Positions 1 through 11,319 of a stretch of DNA of 64,000 nucleotides are shown one piece after another. The stretch comes from Pipra filicauda (lineage: Eukaryota; Chordata; Aves; Passeriformes; Pipridae). Numbering within the stretch: position 1 is the stretch's first letter; each line of letters starts with the position of its first letter. Under the pieces are notes generated by a model. That model did not search any database. It was given only the letters and a program-made list of their open reading frames with translations, and was not told where the DNA came from. The translations under genes and the position numbers were made by a program. Where the stretch lies: the NCBI RefSeq assembly GCF_003945595.2, contig NW_024104443.1, positions 806,001 to 870,000 on the forward strand, read 5' to 3'.

Positions 1-3000
1 GTCCTGCCTAAGGGAAAGGGGCAGCTTTCTATCATAAAAGTCCAAAGACAAAGAGGACAGGGGTGGCACAGAAACAAATGACCTGCTGGCAGAAGTCACA
101 GGTGGGAAACTCCCTGTGACACTTCACTTACCGACCCACCTTAGTGCTGCTGTGAGAGCAGGAATTTCTGCTCAAGAGCTGTTGCTGACCAATAACCAAT
201 ATTTTTGACACCATCACTGACAGAATCATCACTTACCTGCTCAGCTTGTCCAGAAGTGCTCCAGATAAGAAGCAAACGAGCATGGCAACTCAGAGCTTCA
301 CCTGGGCAGCTCAGCAGGGTCCACAGCCCAGAGGCAGCTTTGCAGTGAAAGGCAGAAAAGTGACTGAAAACCCTTTTAAGCCTCAGGCAGCTGGAGCAGA
401 GGGGTTCCTGCAATAACACTGCAGGGTTTGGTCATGCAAAGACACTCATTCCCATGGAGGCAGCTACTCTTCACACCAGCAAAGGTTTCCAGAGGTGCTG
501 CTGTAAATTACAGCACCGGGTCTCTAAGTAGTACTTTGCACCTGGACTACACTACACCATATGAGTAAGGACTGGAGGCAACCTGGGTCTCAGAGGCATA
601 AAAGGACTGGCCAAGGTTACACAGAAAACAAAGGTTATAACCAGAAGTAAAGTTCAAAGGCACAATTCCTACTCTTCTCTGCACATGCCAGAGTTGTAGG
701 GGGGCAGAAAACAGCTGACAGAGGAATAAGTAGTAAAACAACTTCCAGATAAGCCCCTAAATAAGATTTCCTGCATTTTAAGCAGCAGGTTTCTGGGGAG
801 ATACTTCTACTTGGAAAGCTGTGGGAACGGCAGCATAACTTGCAGTTAATAAGCTGCTGAGTAAGCTGTGGAACTGAAATACAGATGAGATAATTAGGAG
901 TCACTTTAGAAGGTCAAGCTGTGGATCAACCATTAGCAAGGAGGAGGGTACTCTATATATAAGTGCACACCCAGAAGCCACTTGCAGCTCAGCAGCCAGG
1001 ACTGGAGTTGGCTACAGAAGGTCCAGGAATAGTTTCCCTGTGTGGCAGGCAGCAGGCAGCAGACCTGGGTGTTGTTCCCCCAGCAGAACCAGGGACCTCC
1101 TGCCTGAAGCTGCTGTTGGTTTTCATGTAACAATCTCCAAGGCAATGGCACAACACGGACTCGTGTCAGACTCCTCTGGCTCAGAACATCTCCCAAACCA
1201 CACCATCCTGTGGCTACCTAGAGCATCCTCCACCATCAAAGCAGCTCAGACACACCCCTTCTGCCCCAAGCTCAAGGAGACTTGTTTTGAAGCAACTTCT
1301 AAAGTCTGTAATCCCGAAGAGAGCAGAAAACAGTCTTTTAATAGCTTTACGAGCTCATAAAGACAAATATCTTCTCCCAAGAATAAACAGGCAGAACATT
1401 CCACTCCTACTCTGAAAACAAGAACTTGCTGTAACTAAAGAGTGGGGATACAACACAACTGTCCACAGGAAAAAATACCAACAAATACCCCCAGAGTCTT
1501 TACTAGTTGGGGGTGAATTTGCCTACAACAGCTTGGAAAGGTGGGAGAGGAGAAACCAGCATCTTCCACACAGATTTCATTATCAGTATCCAGCACTTTG
1601 TGATTTAACAGTGGCTGTGACTACCTCCCTCCCCTAAAAATGGTACTTTTTACTGAAGTCTGTTTCTGCTCTGCAGAGTTGAGGCTTTAAAGGAAAGCTA
1701 TCTTTTGTAAAAATCCCTGGACACTTTTCCTCATAAGTCTCCCTTAACACCACGCGGCTTCCCAAGATGCCAGCCAGCCTTGGGAAAAGTGGCAAGAAAT
1801 TTGATATTAATAACTGAGCAAACTTCCTCCCAGATCTGTACAGGATAATGAGATACCAGGCTGGAGCTAGAAACCACAAGGATTTAATTTCTCTTCTCAA
1901 AGAGTTCTAACAAACACTTAAATATTACTATGACCTCCCCAAACCTTCCACCTTGTGCACTGGAGGAAAAATACAAGCTATACTTTGCATTTTAGAGAAG
2001 CCTCTCCCTGGGGAAACAGACATGTTTTCCCTTTTATCTTCTGAGTGTTGGATTATTGAAATTACAGAAGAGATGCTCAAGTAACAGGTAGTTGTGCTGA
2101 TCTGGGAAAGAGAATTCCAAGTTAATATATGGAGTTTAGGCTCTCCCTGGGGTACAGACATTCACTGGCACTGTGAGCAAACCTACCTGCAGAACCAACT
2201 GCTTCAGCCTCTGCTCTCATGGAACAACATCTGTGCAGCTACGAAAGGTACACCTCACAAGAGTATTTTGGCCCTCTGAAAAGGGCCAATTTGCCTTTGC
2301 AGAGCTGACCAAGGAGATCATGTGGAGCTGCTGCTGTTGCTGAGAGCTTTCCAGATTCCCAAGTATGTGTTCACACCTGGAAACCTCCTATTAGTGCACC
2401 CTGAGTTTGCAATTCATCTGCCCTCACTTTCAGAGATGCTGAACACTGACAACACAAGTTACCTGAAAGTACTCATCAACTCCAGGGACAAAGAGACAAT
2501 CATTCCCAAACTGTATTTCCAGTGATCAGTAAAGAGGACAAACAACACTCCATGAAGTATCCTCAATTGTGCCCCTGCCAGTGGAACTGATCTGGCATTA
2601 ACAGTTCACACAAGAAACAACTAAGACTTGCCACGAAAGTCTGCCAGACATGACCTTTCCAAGTACAAGGGAGGAAAGGTGAACAGCATTCCTAAGAACT
2701 GCAGCTCGAGTTCTGGCAGCATTAGCTGGCACAGGATGGCACTGCCATGTGACAGGGACACTGGTGACTCCCCAAAGGTCAATGGTTCTGCAGTGCTGCA
2801 CAAGGTACCAGGGCACACAAGTGAGCCCAAAAGAGTGGACTGGCACTGGGAAAGCAGCAAGTCCAGTTCCCATGGCTGTTTATTACCAGATGCTGCACAG
2901 CAGAGAGGAATCTCTAACAGGTGCTGCCAACTCCACAGGCTTAACTATCTTCTCTTGCTGAGCTTCAAATGCATAAGCAAACTCCAGCTGTGTCCCCCCT

Positions 3001-3299
3001 CCCACTTCCCATCAGTGCTAATGCCCCAGAATCAGCTCCTGGAACACTACAGAGAATGAGTTACAAGTTCTATACAGGTTAATGTCTCATCAGCCTTAGC
3101 TCCTGGACACAGGAAGAATGACTCAGCCTAGAAGTGGAGAGGTGGGAGATACCTAGAGATTACACAGAGATTTCATTGCATGACAGTTGTAGTTCCATGC
3201 TGTAATTTATTCCAAAAGCATTTCTCTCGCAGAAAATTTTTGAATAAAGCAAAAAATGTCACTTCAGACTCTGGTGAAAAGATAAAACCCATAAAGAAC
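1..3299. other. Non-coding flank downstream of GNA12
   Basis: No supported gene. The open frames here are short, mostly start at non-ATG codons and resemble no family I know. Human synteny puts the 3' end of AMZ1 on this side in the opposite orientation, but no archaemetzincin motif (HExxHxxGxxHC) is seen. An AATAAA lies on the plus strand at about 3243-3248, so a convergent transcript ending here cannot be excluded. A near-duplicate of CTCTCCCTGGGG-ACAGACAT occurs at about 2003 and 2141. Confidence 0.6.
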
Positions 3300-3316
3300 A
3301 GTATAACAAGTCAAGT

Positions 3317-3322
3317 TTTAAT
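3317..3322 (-). terminator. Candidate most distal poly(A) signal ATTAAA
   Basis: ATTAAA on the minus strand lies in a UTR-end-like context: an A/T-rich block with TTTTGTATATATGAATTTTA upstream and ACTTGACTTGTTATACTG downstream, which is U/G-rich. It would define a 3' UTR of about 6.4 kb. Confidence 0.35.
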
Positions 3323-4236
3323 AGATTTATAAAATTCATATATACAAAACAGTAAACTAAGTCACCAAAGCTATAAAATACACTTTTTACACATCACAAT
3401 ATAATTTTATCTAGTACACAGTTTTCATAAGTTGAAACTATTACAGCAAGTAGCTGCTTCTATCACAGATGCTGTTTTGGTGCTAGAAAGACACTTATGT
3501 GAGCAGTCTGGAACTGTGCTTTTACTTCATGCATTTTTCACCTTCTTTTAGTTTGTCGCTGTTTTTTAAGTACTTTCCTGTGAATTGTTTAGAAAATTAA
3601 GGCTAAACTCAGGCCTTTGTTGCCCAATGCAGTGAACTGGTTTAAAAAAAGACTGATATTGCATAGTATGTGTGTTAATGCATAGGCACCAGAGAGCAAG
3701 TACATTGCAGAATAGAAGATAACATTACTTGGCTTCCTAAGCTACGTGGTCATGTCACGAGATAACCTGGTGTTTTGTCAGTTTGCTTTCGTACATATTG
3801 GTTCCACAAACAAGACAACTCATCCCTAGAGCAAGAAACACTAGCCATGTTCAGCACAGTCTCCAGAAATACTTTTTAATGTGTATCAACAACTCAAGCT
3901 CATTCCACATTCCAGGTAACAGGAGCTGTTCACTGGAGGGACGCTCGTTATCCTACGGAGAGTTAATGGCTTCAATGCAAACGGGAGTTTGAACACACAT
4001 TTCCAAACCTTAGTCCATCAACCACCTTTCCAAGTCTCATGAGCTCCCAACAGATCACTTCTCTTCCACATCCCCCTTCTTCCCTTCTGTCTCCTCTCAG
4101 CCTTTGTGCCCAACCACCTGCACACGAGCTCAGCACAAGAGATTGACGGGAAGGACCGGCAGAGAATCCACACCACTCCAAATCTGTCACTTCCCTCAAA
4201 AGATGCTCTCTCAGGTCCTAGTTCTTAAAAAATGTT

Positions 4237-4264
4237 GCTCTCCATCTCATGCTCTCCATCACAT
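4237..4264. repeat. 14-bp tandem duplication
   Basis: GCTCTCCATCTCAT is followed directly by GCTCTCCATCACAT, with one mismatch between the two copies. It is a recent-looking local duplication in the putative 3' UTR. Confidence 0.75.
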
Positions 4265-4270
4265 GTAGTT

Positions 4271-4276
4271 TTTATT
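4271..4276 (-). terminator. Candidate distal poly(A) signal AATAAA
   Basis: Canonical AATAAA on the minus strand, followed within 30 nt by a G/T-containing stretch (GTGATGGAGAGCATGAG). Use of this site would give a 3' UTR of about 5.4 kb. Confidence 0.3.
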
Positions 4277-6150
4277 CAAATAATGGAAACAGCCTCTTAC
4301 CCAGGTCTCTTACCTTCTCATGCTCTGGTACTTGAAGAAAGTTTAAGAAGCTGTCAGGAAGGAGTAAGATGCACTGTCTGGCCAGAGATCTGCATAGTGT
4401 ATTTTAGTAAAAATTGAGTTTTAGCACCCAGTTATGAACAGATGAAGAGAGATTTACAATGGCAGGGCCAGCCTTGCCAGCCTGCTGTTCTTAATTCACA
4501 GCCAATAGCTCTCTGGAGTCACTCAAAGCTTTTGGGTCAGTGCAGATGGCATTTCACTTCAATACAGTCAGTCTTCAAGCACCATCAGCTTTTGGGATCT
4601 GTTTAGAAACTAGCTCCCCTCTCCTGCTCCCTTCCAACATACTTTGGCTTTTTTTACCAGAATGCCCACCTTGGAAGTCAGTGCTGCTCTTTTTTTCCCC
4701 CTCTGACTGAGTATTTTCACACCAGACAGAAGATACGACTTTCAGATGAATGCCAAGAGCTGGGCTGTGACACAGTTCCTCAAGCCAGGCACAGAACCAC
4801 TAGCACTGACAATCTAGTACCTCCACACTCCCCACCCCATAAGAAAACAAGCATAGACACACAGACAAAACTTCAACACCGCTTTCCAAATGCCATTAGA
4901 AAGACAAAAATGTCAAGAATCGAGCTGAGCTGCCCAACCACCAAGATGAGCACAGGGACAGCATCATCTGGTAACACAGCAGCAGTTTCAGCTTCAAATG
5001 TCCTGGCTTTTCTCATTTCCATCTATGTAAAAAAAGATTAGTGTTAAAACAAAGAAGTGCCCACTTCACAGCACAAAGCAGAGATCACTCCAGCTAATTA
5101 CAAAACAGGTATTATTAAAAAGCACTAGGTTTTGTATTGTCTTACCAATTATTCCTCACTAGGCTAGACAGTCCTCATCTAGAACTGTGGGGAGTCAGTA
5201 TTAACTCAGGCCAAGTCTGGCCCAGACCATGCCAGTCTTCCTGATCCATAATGGATGCTCCCTAAAAAAACTGTTAAAAGCTCATTTACAAAAGTAGGCA
5301 CAGATGTTTTATAGTTGCTACTGAAACACCCCCACTCACCACTTTGTGTTACAGAATTGGAGTATGAGGTAAAGAGTTGGCAGTGCTATATTAAACCCCT
5401 GACCACACCACGTGATTTTATACTAGAAAAAGGATATAGAAAAGAGGCTACAGCTAAACTTACAGTTCTTGTCATGAGAGATCAGGGTTTGGCTGACAAG
5501 ACAAACTGCACTGTGTGGAGGTGTTGTTGCATATCATGTTTGTCTCTCAGGCTGGTGTGCATCAAATCATCCATCAATCCAGCAGGTACTCCTGAAAATT
5601 TGATGACACAAGCCAAGCTAAGTCAGGTGTGAAAACCCACTACTTGAAAATCAGAGGGGCCTTTTACAGAAATCCTGTAGGTCCATGCAGCAGAACAACT
5701 TTTTTTTCCCAGAAGTAAAGAGGTACATGCATAGAAAAGACTCCAAAACATAAGTTAATGTAAGTTTAAACATAGTTAATACAAAGACACCCATCCAAAG
5801 GCAGCTGAGGACTTGTTCTCTAAGATGCTGTTCTGTGGAAGGCAGCTGTGGCTCACTAAAGAAAGCTGCTGGTTTCTCCAGCAGTTCCGTTTCTATTCCT
5901 TTAATTTCTTCAATTCCGTAATTTTTTGCAGGTCACAGTAACCAGGATGGGTGAATACCTGGGGGCATGAGGCCATGGGGATGGGGGGACAACACATCAG
6001 CAGGATGGGACACACTTTTCAAATGCACTGTTTTTCATACCATATTCTAGCTCTCCTGGTGGAATTCCATTTTTGTCTGCAGTGCCATGGACAAATGAGT
6101 TCTTCCTACTCCATCTCCCTACAGTTCCTTTGCTATTAGTTTCTCCACTC

Positions 6151-6168
6151 TGCCTGCCTGCCTGCCTG
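6151..6168. repeat. Short (TGCC)n microsatellite
   Basis: The sequence TGCCTGCCTGCCTGCCTG is four and a half uninterrupted tetranucleotide units. Confidence 0.85.
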
Positions 6169-7126
6169 AGGCTTCAGCTGCCTCAGAAAGCCTGGAAATT
6201 ATCATCTTCAGGAGCTCCTTTGCGCTTGTAACATGCCTAGTTCTAGGTTTTACACAGCAATAATTGAAAAATATCAAATATAATAAGTCAAATAATCTAT
6301 GCTGCCATGCTTAATAAGATCAATTCTTTGTATCAAACTGAAAGAATCTTTGAGTTGTAAAATTGAGTGGCCAGTAACTTCAATTCCATAAACAACATTA
6401 ATTTTAAACATTAAGAACCACTTAATTTGTTTGAAGTGACAAGTGCCTATTAAATATGTCACTTCCAGAAAACCATTCTTCCTTTTTAATTCCAATTCCC
6501 TGTGTCACCTTGCAATGCATCCAAGAATTGTTCAGAGAATGACAGCACTGCAATCTGAAGGAATGGGACTGACTGACACATCTATTACCTTAAAGCCTGT
6601 TTTGAGGACAACAAATATAAAGTAGTGTTTGATAAATGACTCCCATTTAGTTAGTTTTTCTACTTAAACTGCAAGATTATGTAAGTCTCTCCCACAGGCA
6701 CATGCTGGAAGCACTTCCTCTCTTTGTCCTCAGGAGAGACAACCTCCATCACTGGTCACTGACCCTGGGGTGGCAGAGGAGGGACAGCAAAAAGCTGCTT
6801 TTTTCTTCCTACCTAAGCTCTGCTTTAGTAATTAACTGATTTACCAAAACATGATTTTCTGGCTTTACTATACTACAATTTACCTTGAAAAAACCCAAAC
6901 ACAAAACCCTCAGTTGTGGCAAGAAGTGGAGTGTATTTTGCAGAGAAAGCTGACACTTAAAAAATCCCCCCACGTCCTTTTTACTCATGGGCCACCAACT
7001 TGGCAAACTTGAAAAGTGCTTGACTTCTGCAAAAAGAGTTTCCTGATCTTGGTTTCCTACTGTGATCCATCACTATCCAAATTTGACAGAACACTGAGCC
7101 CACAGAGCCAAACTGCTGACTGGCCC

Positions 7127-7185
7127 CTCACTTAGGCCCATTCCATCAATAAAAAGAAGAAAGGCAACAATGGGCCTAAGGTGAG
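7127..7185 (-). repeat. Inverted repeat (stem-loop) in putative 3' UTR
   Basis: CTTAGGCCCATT at 7131-7142 is the exact reverse complement of AATGGGCCTAAG at 7169-7180, a perfect 12-bp stem. Past a single bulged base (7181), CTCA at 7127-7130 pairs with TGAG at 7182-7185, giving 16 paired positions around a 26-nt loop. If the GNA12 transcript reaches this far it would carry this hairpin. Confidence 0.7.
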
Positions 7186-8343
7186 CAAACTGGCTCCCTA
7201 AACCTGACTTAGTGTGCAAAACTGCCATATCGTAACAAAAAAAAAGCTTGAGAGCTCAATATGAGATATCTCATGCTGTTTCTTTTCCAGGTGCAGATTT
7301 TAAGTTACTTAAAATAAAAGCTGCATTATTAGCTCTGTTGAGAGTTTTAAATCCGTAAGGTGACCAAGGATACAAAACCATGGATGAGTGTCAAGAGAAA
7401 AACAGAACAGGAAATTCCAAGCTATGCCTCCAGATAAAACTACAGTAGATTCAGACAAAAAAACTGAGGTAATTCTTGAGAAAAAATACAGTTGAAAGGG
7501 AATGTTTAACTCATTTGAGAAAACAAGCATAATATTAACCCATCTGGAAAATTTAGTGAAAGAATAAAGCTCACAGCAAACTAAGAACTGAAGTCAAGTC
7601 AACCTAGAAGTCAGGTCAGCCCACAACTGCCTTGTCTTTCCCAGTGTCTTGTGTGAAGTGAAAACCACTACCAAGAACTCAGAAAACATCTGACAGCTTT
7701 GAAAGCAGCCTTAGCCTTCAGCCAAACAAATGGGCTTAGAGAAACCAACCTCATGCGATGAGTAAACTTGTCTGCATCACGCCGTGTTGGAACATTTACC
7801 TTTTCAAATGTAATAATCTTAAGATTTTCCTCCCATCTGAATATTAAGAGTCACAACATTATTCTCCTTCAAGGTTAGAAATGAATAAATATTTAAAAAG
7901 ACAAGTTGGTCCTGGCAAAATAAGACTTGTTGCAAGGAAACTAATTCCTGTTTAAGTTTGCTCAAATTTAAGTTAGATTTTCCCATCTGCAACTTTTCAG
8001 TTGCTTCTTACCTCAGGACTGTGCCAGTTACAAGCACTGACACAGCCACAGCTTTTCCACTCTGGAGCCTGCACAAAGAAAGCCAAGGGGCTGCTACATC
8101 AGGCAACTACACAAAAATACTGATATGAACATCTGCAAGCTTCAGAGGGGAAGAAAGATTCCAGATTTTATCCAAATTAACATGAAAGGACAACGGAACG
8201 GGACTTTTCTTTGACCACATTTCCCATGGGATTACCAGCTGAAGTAAAACATTGCTTGTTTTGACATGCCATTACAGGCTCAAAGGGGATAAGAACTCCA
8301 GGGAATCTGCTGACTTTTTATGGGTACAAACAGCCCTTCAGGT

Positions 8344-8349
8344 TTTATT
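8344..8349 (-). terminator. Candidate proximal poly(A) signal AATAAA
   Basis: The minus strand reads AATAAA about 1.36 kb after the GNA12 stop. Downstream on that strand is a stretch containing GGCTGTTTGTA, moderately G/U-rich. It is a canonical hexamer, but such hexamers are common in AT-rich DNA. Confidence 0.35.
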
Positions 8350-9711
8350 CTTGGATAAAAACTATGACAAAAATTGCACAGTAAACTATGTTTGAGAGTT
8401 ACCTAAAGGAGAGCACTACAATATCTTCGGTTTGCCCATGTACCCCACTGTAGTAGAAAAGATTCAATGTCTGTACACAAAAAAGGCACCTGACAGAGAT
8501 TGAGAGCACAAGGAAATTCAGAGTTCAGATCAACATTATTCACAGCCTCTTACCATTTTACACACAAACCACTGCCCAAAACTGGCAACTCCAAACTCAG
8601 CTGTGCTCAGAGTTACATGTGCATTACTATAGGCTAAAGATCCCATTAAGACACAGATTAAAGGCTAATTTTACAGCAAGGTCTTGCTGTCCAAACACAT
8701 CAGTGCAGCTGGAAAAGCTGGGATCTCTAGGGTGCTCAGTCTTCCTATAAGGTCAGCTGTTGGGACTAATCAAGCAGCTGCTGTGCTACCAAAACCTTTG
8801 CTTAAGAGTTTGATCAGCTTTCAAACCTGTGAGTGTAGATGAAGCCCTGTCCCACGAGATCCTGAACCTTCACACACGCTGCCCACTGTGAGAACAGTGC
8901 TGGGTTTCCATGGAGTACATCTCACTCGAGCACCCACTGTGCAGATATGTGGTTGGGTGCTCCAGCACAGGCTGCTTCACCAAGGAAATCAGTTTTCCTA
9001 TGATGGAACAACCTTCACCTATAGTGCAAAATAAACCCTTCTCCATATCAGCAAGGCTTCAGCTTCCCATCCCATTCACTCCAAAACGAGTTTCCTTACA
9101 CAGCTTTAGATTTCTGCCTCAGGAGACTCAGGCAAAACCTTCAGACAGGAGCTGTGCATCCACCTCGGTAAGTGGACTGTAGACCCTTGGCAAAGCTGAA
9201 CACGCACACAAGATCTGGTTATATTCCTAAGGGTTAACAACAGAACTTCCATTAACATTCTCCAATACAGCTGCCAATCTCATTATGTTTAGATTAGTTT
9301 GATCGATTCAGCACCTCCAAACTACAAAAAAAAAAAGGCAGTTTGTACGACTAGTGTCTCTGAAAAATGAGCATATTCACTTAAAACAATGTGTCTTCCA
9401 TACATGGTTTGTCAGAGATTTCTTTTTTTCTAAGAAGGCAGAAGGTGGTTGTGTTGTTCAGCGTCCCAAAATTGGTACAGAACCTACCATGGCCAGGGTT
9501 CAGTAGTGTTTCTAGTCCAAATGATTCAGTAGCTAACATCAATATGTGACTCCTCCGGCCTATAGCTCCTGTTTGGACTGGCTAGTTTACAGCATTCCTG
9601 AGCCAAGTAATTCGCATGGGTCCTACACCGCATGCAAGGGCCATAAAGAAAGGATAAAAACTTTGATCTAACCCTCCAGCAAAATTGTAACAGAACACTG
9701 GCTGCTCTCCT

Positions 9712-10281
9712 TCACTGCAACATGATATCCTTCAGGTTCTCCTGCAGGATGGTGTCCTTCACGGCGTGGAACACGAAGCGGATGTTCTCCGTGTCTATGG
9801 CCGTGGTGAAGTGGTGGAAGAGCGGCTTGGAGCGGTTCCTCCTCTTCCTGTCGAAGCACTGCACCAGGTAACGCTGCACGTCCTCCAGCCTGTGAGGGTC
9901 GCCCTTGAAGTCCGAGAAATACTTCTTAATGCTGACAGTCTTTACCTTCTCAACGAGAAGATCCATCTTGTTGAGGAATAGGATAATAGAAACGTTAAAG
10001 AAAAGCTTGTTATTGACTATTGTCTCAAAGATATTCATGGACTCCACGAGTCTGTTTGTGCGCCTGTCTTCCATGAGAACCTGATCGTATTCGCTGGAGG
10101 AGACCATGAACAAAATGGAAGTTATTCCATCAAAGCACTGGAACCACTTCTGACGCTGAGATCTCTGTCCACCTACATCCACCATCTTGAAAGGAATTTT
10201 TTTAATGATGAAATCATGCTCTACGATCCCCTTCGTGGCTTTTCTGGCCAGCAAAATATCTTGTTTGCTGGGGAAGTAATT
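9712..10281 (-). CDS. GNA12: GNA12 coding exon 4 (residues 197-385, with stop)
   Basis: The terminal coding exon carries most of the GTPase domain. Switch I is [15 protein letters not shown], with the catalytic Arg at about residue 209. Switch II has DVGGQRSQ, with the catalytic Gln at about 235 (231 in human numbering, consistent with the four-residue N-terminal offset). The guanine-specificity motif NKMD is at about 300-303 and TTAID at about 355-359. The C-terminus [11 protein letters not shown], which contacts the receptor, ends at TGA 9714-9712. The acceptor tcttttccag precedes AAT TAC TTC (NYFPSKQ). The frame is also open upstream to about 10461, but that part is intron 3. The sequence is nearly identical to mammalian G-alpha-12, with small changes such as KKYFSDFKG for KKHFPDFRG. 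Confidence 0.98.
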   Translation of the reverse strand, partial: NYFPSKQDILLARKATKGIVEHDFIIKKIPFKMVDVGGQRSQRQKWFQCFDGITSILFMVSSSEYDQVLMEDRRTNRLVESMNIFETIVNNKLFFNVSIILFLNKMDLLVEKVKTVSIKKYFSDFKGDPHRLEDVQRYLVQCFDRKRRNRSKPLFHHFTTAIDTENIRFVFHAVKDTILQENLKDIMLQ

Positions 10282-11268
10282 CTGGAAAAGAAAGGAGAGA
10301 ACTGTCAAAAGGAGTTCTTCAAAAATGCTGTCCAAGGCCAGAATACTGAAGTAATGAGTAAAATCATCAGGAGCCATGCTTTTTAAATTATCAGGTGAAC
10401 AATGAATACTCAGTTTTAAAATACTGGACTGTTGACCATTTAGCTCAACACTGGTGAACATCTAGAAGACCCTGAGACATATACAATAAAAATATAGGAC
10501 TAATCCACTTGTTCACATTTTTATCCTCCAAGCCTCTTGTTTTCAGGCTGAAGTCTATGTTTTCATGATCAAATTCTTAGCTAGTGTTATTTGTTATTTC
10601 CACTTAGTGTTCAATAAAGCAGATCACCAAGTCATCACAGAAAGGATTTTCTTTTTTAAAATCTAGTTTTTCACAGTTTATTACTCTTAAAAAGACCATC
10701 TCAAAAGCTTTAGTGGAAATACTCCTTCCAGGTTTACACCCCCATGACCAGTGAGTACAGCAACACATTCTACCATAAGTTGTGGTCCAACCTACCACTG
10801 TAGAGAGATTTGTTCTTCAGCAGCTAATCACTGTTACTATTTGGGAAAATCATCTTCCTTCTTTCCCTTCCAAGTCTCCTGACAGATGTTTCCATTATGG
10901 ATTTTGAATCCTAGAAATGCTAGTAATGTCTTTAATTCTTTTAAGGTTCCGTTCTGCTACCTTAAGTAGCACCAGCCACATCATGAAAAGTGAATGAGAT
11001 CCAGAGACTGTGTAGAAGGGCTGATAAAAGAAAATATGTGCATAAATACAACTTCCACGATCTGTCAAAAACGATTAAGCAAATACTAAGCTTCACTTTC
11101 ATAGGCTGAAGTTTACTATTTCTGGAGAAAGAACACTGGAGTTATTTACTACAATATTATTTTAAAAACAACAAAAAACCCCAAACAAAAATCAATGATC
11201 ATTGCACACCCAGGCTTCCACTGTCTTCTTTGAGCTCTCTGGTTCAGAAAGGGAAGGTGGTGTCTTAC
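10282..11268 (-). other. GNA12: GNA12 intron 3 (987 bp)
   Basis: It is bounded by donor gtaaga after exon 3 and acceptor tcttttccag before exon 4. The sequence is AT-rich with no repeat or RNA gene recognised. The last 180 nt before exon 4 happen to be open in the exon 4 frame, but are not conserved G-alpha sequence. Confidence 0.93.
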
Positions 11269-11319
11269 CATCTGACCGATGCGATCCAGGTTATCCAGGA
11301 AGTATTTCACCGATTCACC
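11269..11319 (-). CDS. GNA12: GNA12 coding exon 3 (residues 180-196), 51-bp exon
   Basis: This small exon is too short to show up as an open frame on its own. Read on the minus strand, it encodes GESVKYFLDNLDRIGQM, which links the helical domain back to switch I. The acceptor is ttttccacag before GGT and the donor is gtaaga after ATG; both junctions are phase 0. The final Met replaces the Leu I recall at this junction in human (IGQL-NYF). With this exon included the joined protein has no gap relative to mammalian G-alpha-12; leaving it out would remove 17 residues in frame. Confidence 0.96.

Larger units (their letters stand above)
3300..9711 (-). other. GNA12: Putative GNA12 3' UTR and downstream flank
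   Basis: This is AT-rich non-coding sequence directly after the GNA12 stop on the minus strand. The first kilobase reads as continuous 3' UTR. The true end cannot be fixed from sequence alone: minus-strand poly(A) hexamers at 8349-8344, 4276-4271 and 3322-3317 would give UTRs of roughly 1.4, 5.4 and 6.4 kb. The segment 3300-3450 has the A/T-rich look of a terminal UTR end. There are no convincing ORFs or recognisable interspersed repeats. A strong inverted repeat lies at 7127-7185. Confidence 0.5.

Noticed and set aside
951..964. TATA-like sequence CTCTATATATAAG on the plus strand
   Set aside because: No convincing ATG frame, CpG island or splice donor follows; isolated TATA-like strings are frequent in AT-rich DNA.
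2628..3059. 143-codon plus-strand frame considered as an AMZ1 exon
   Set aside because: It begins at TTG, lacks any archaemetzincin motif and looks like random sequence.
10282..10461. N-terminal extension of the exon 4 frame
   Set aside because: The tcttttccag acceptor at 10282 and homology at NYFPSKQ show this is intron 3; the extra residues do not resemble any G-alpha.
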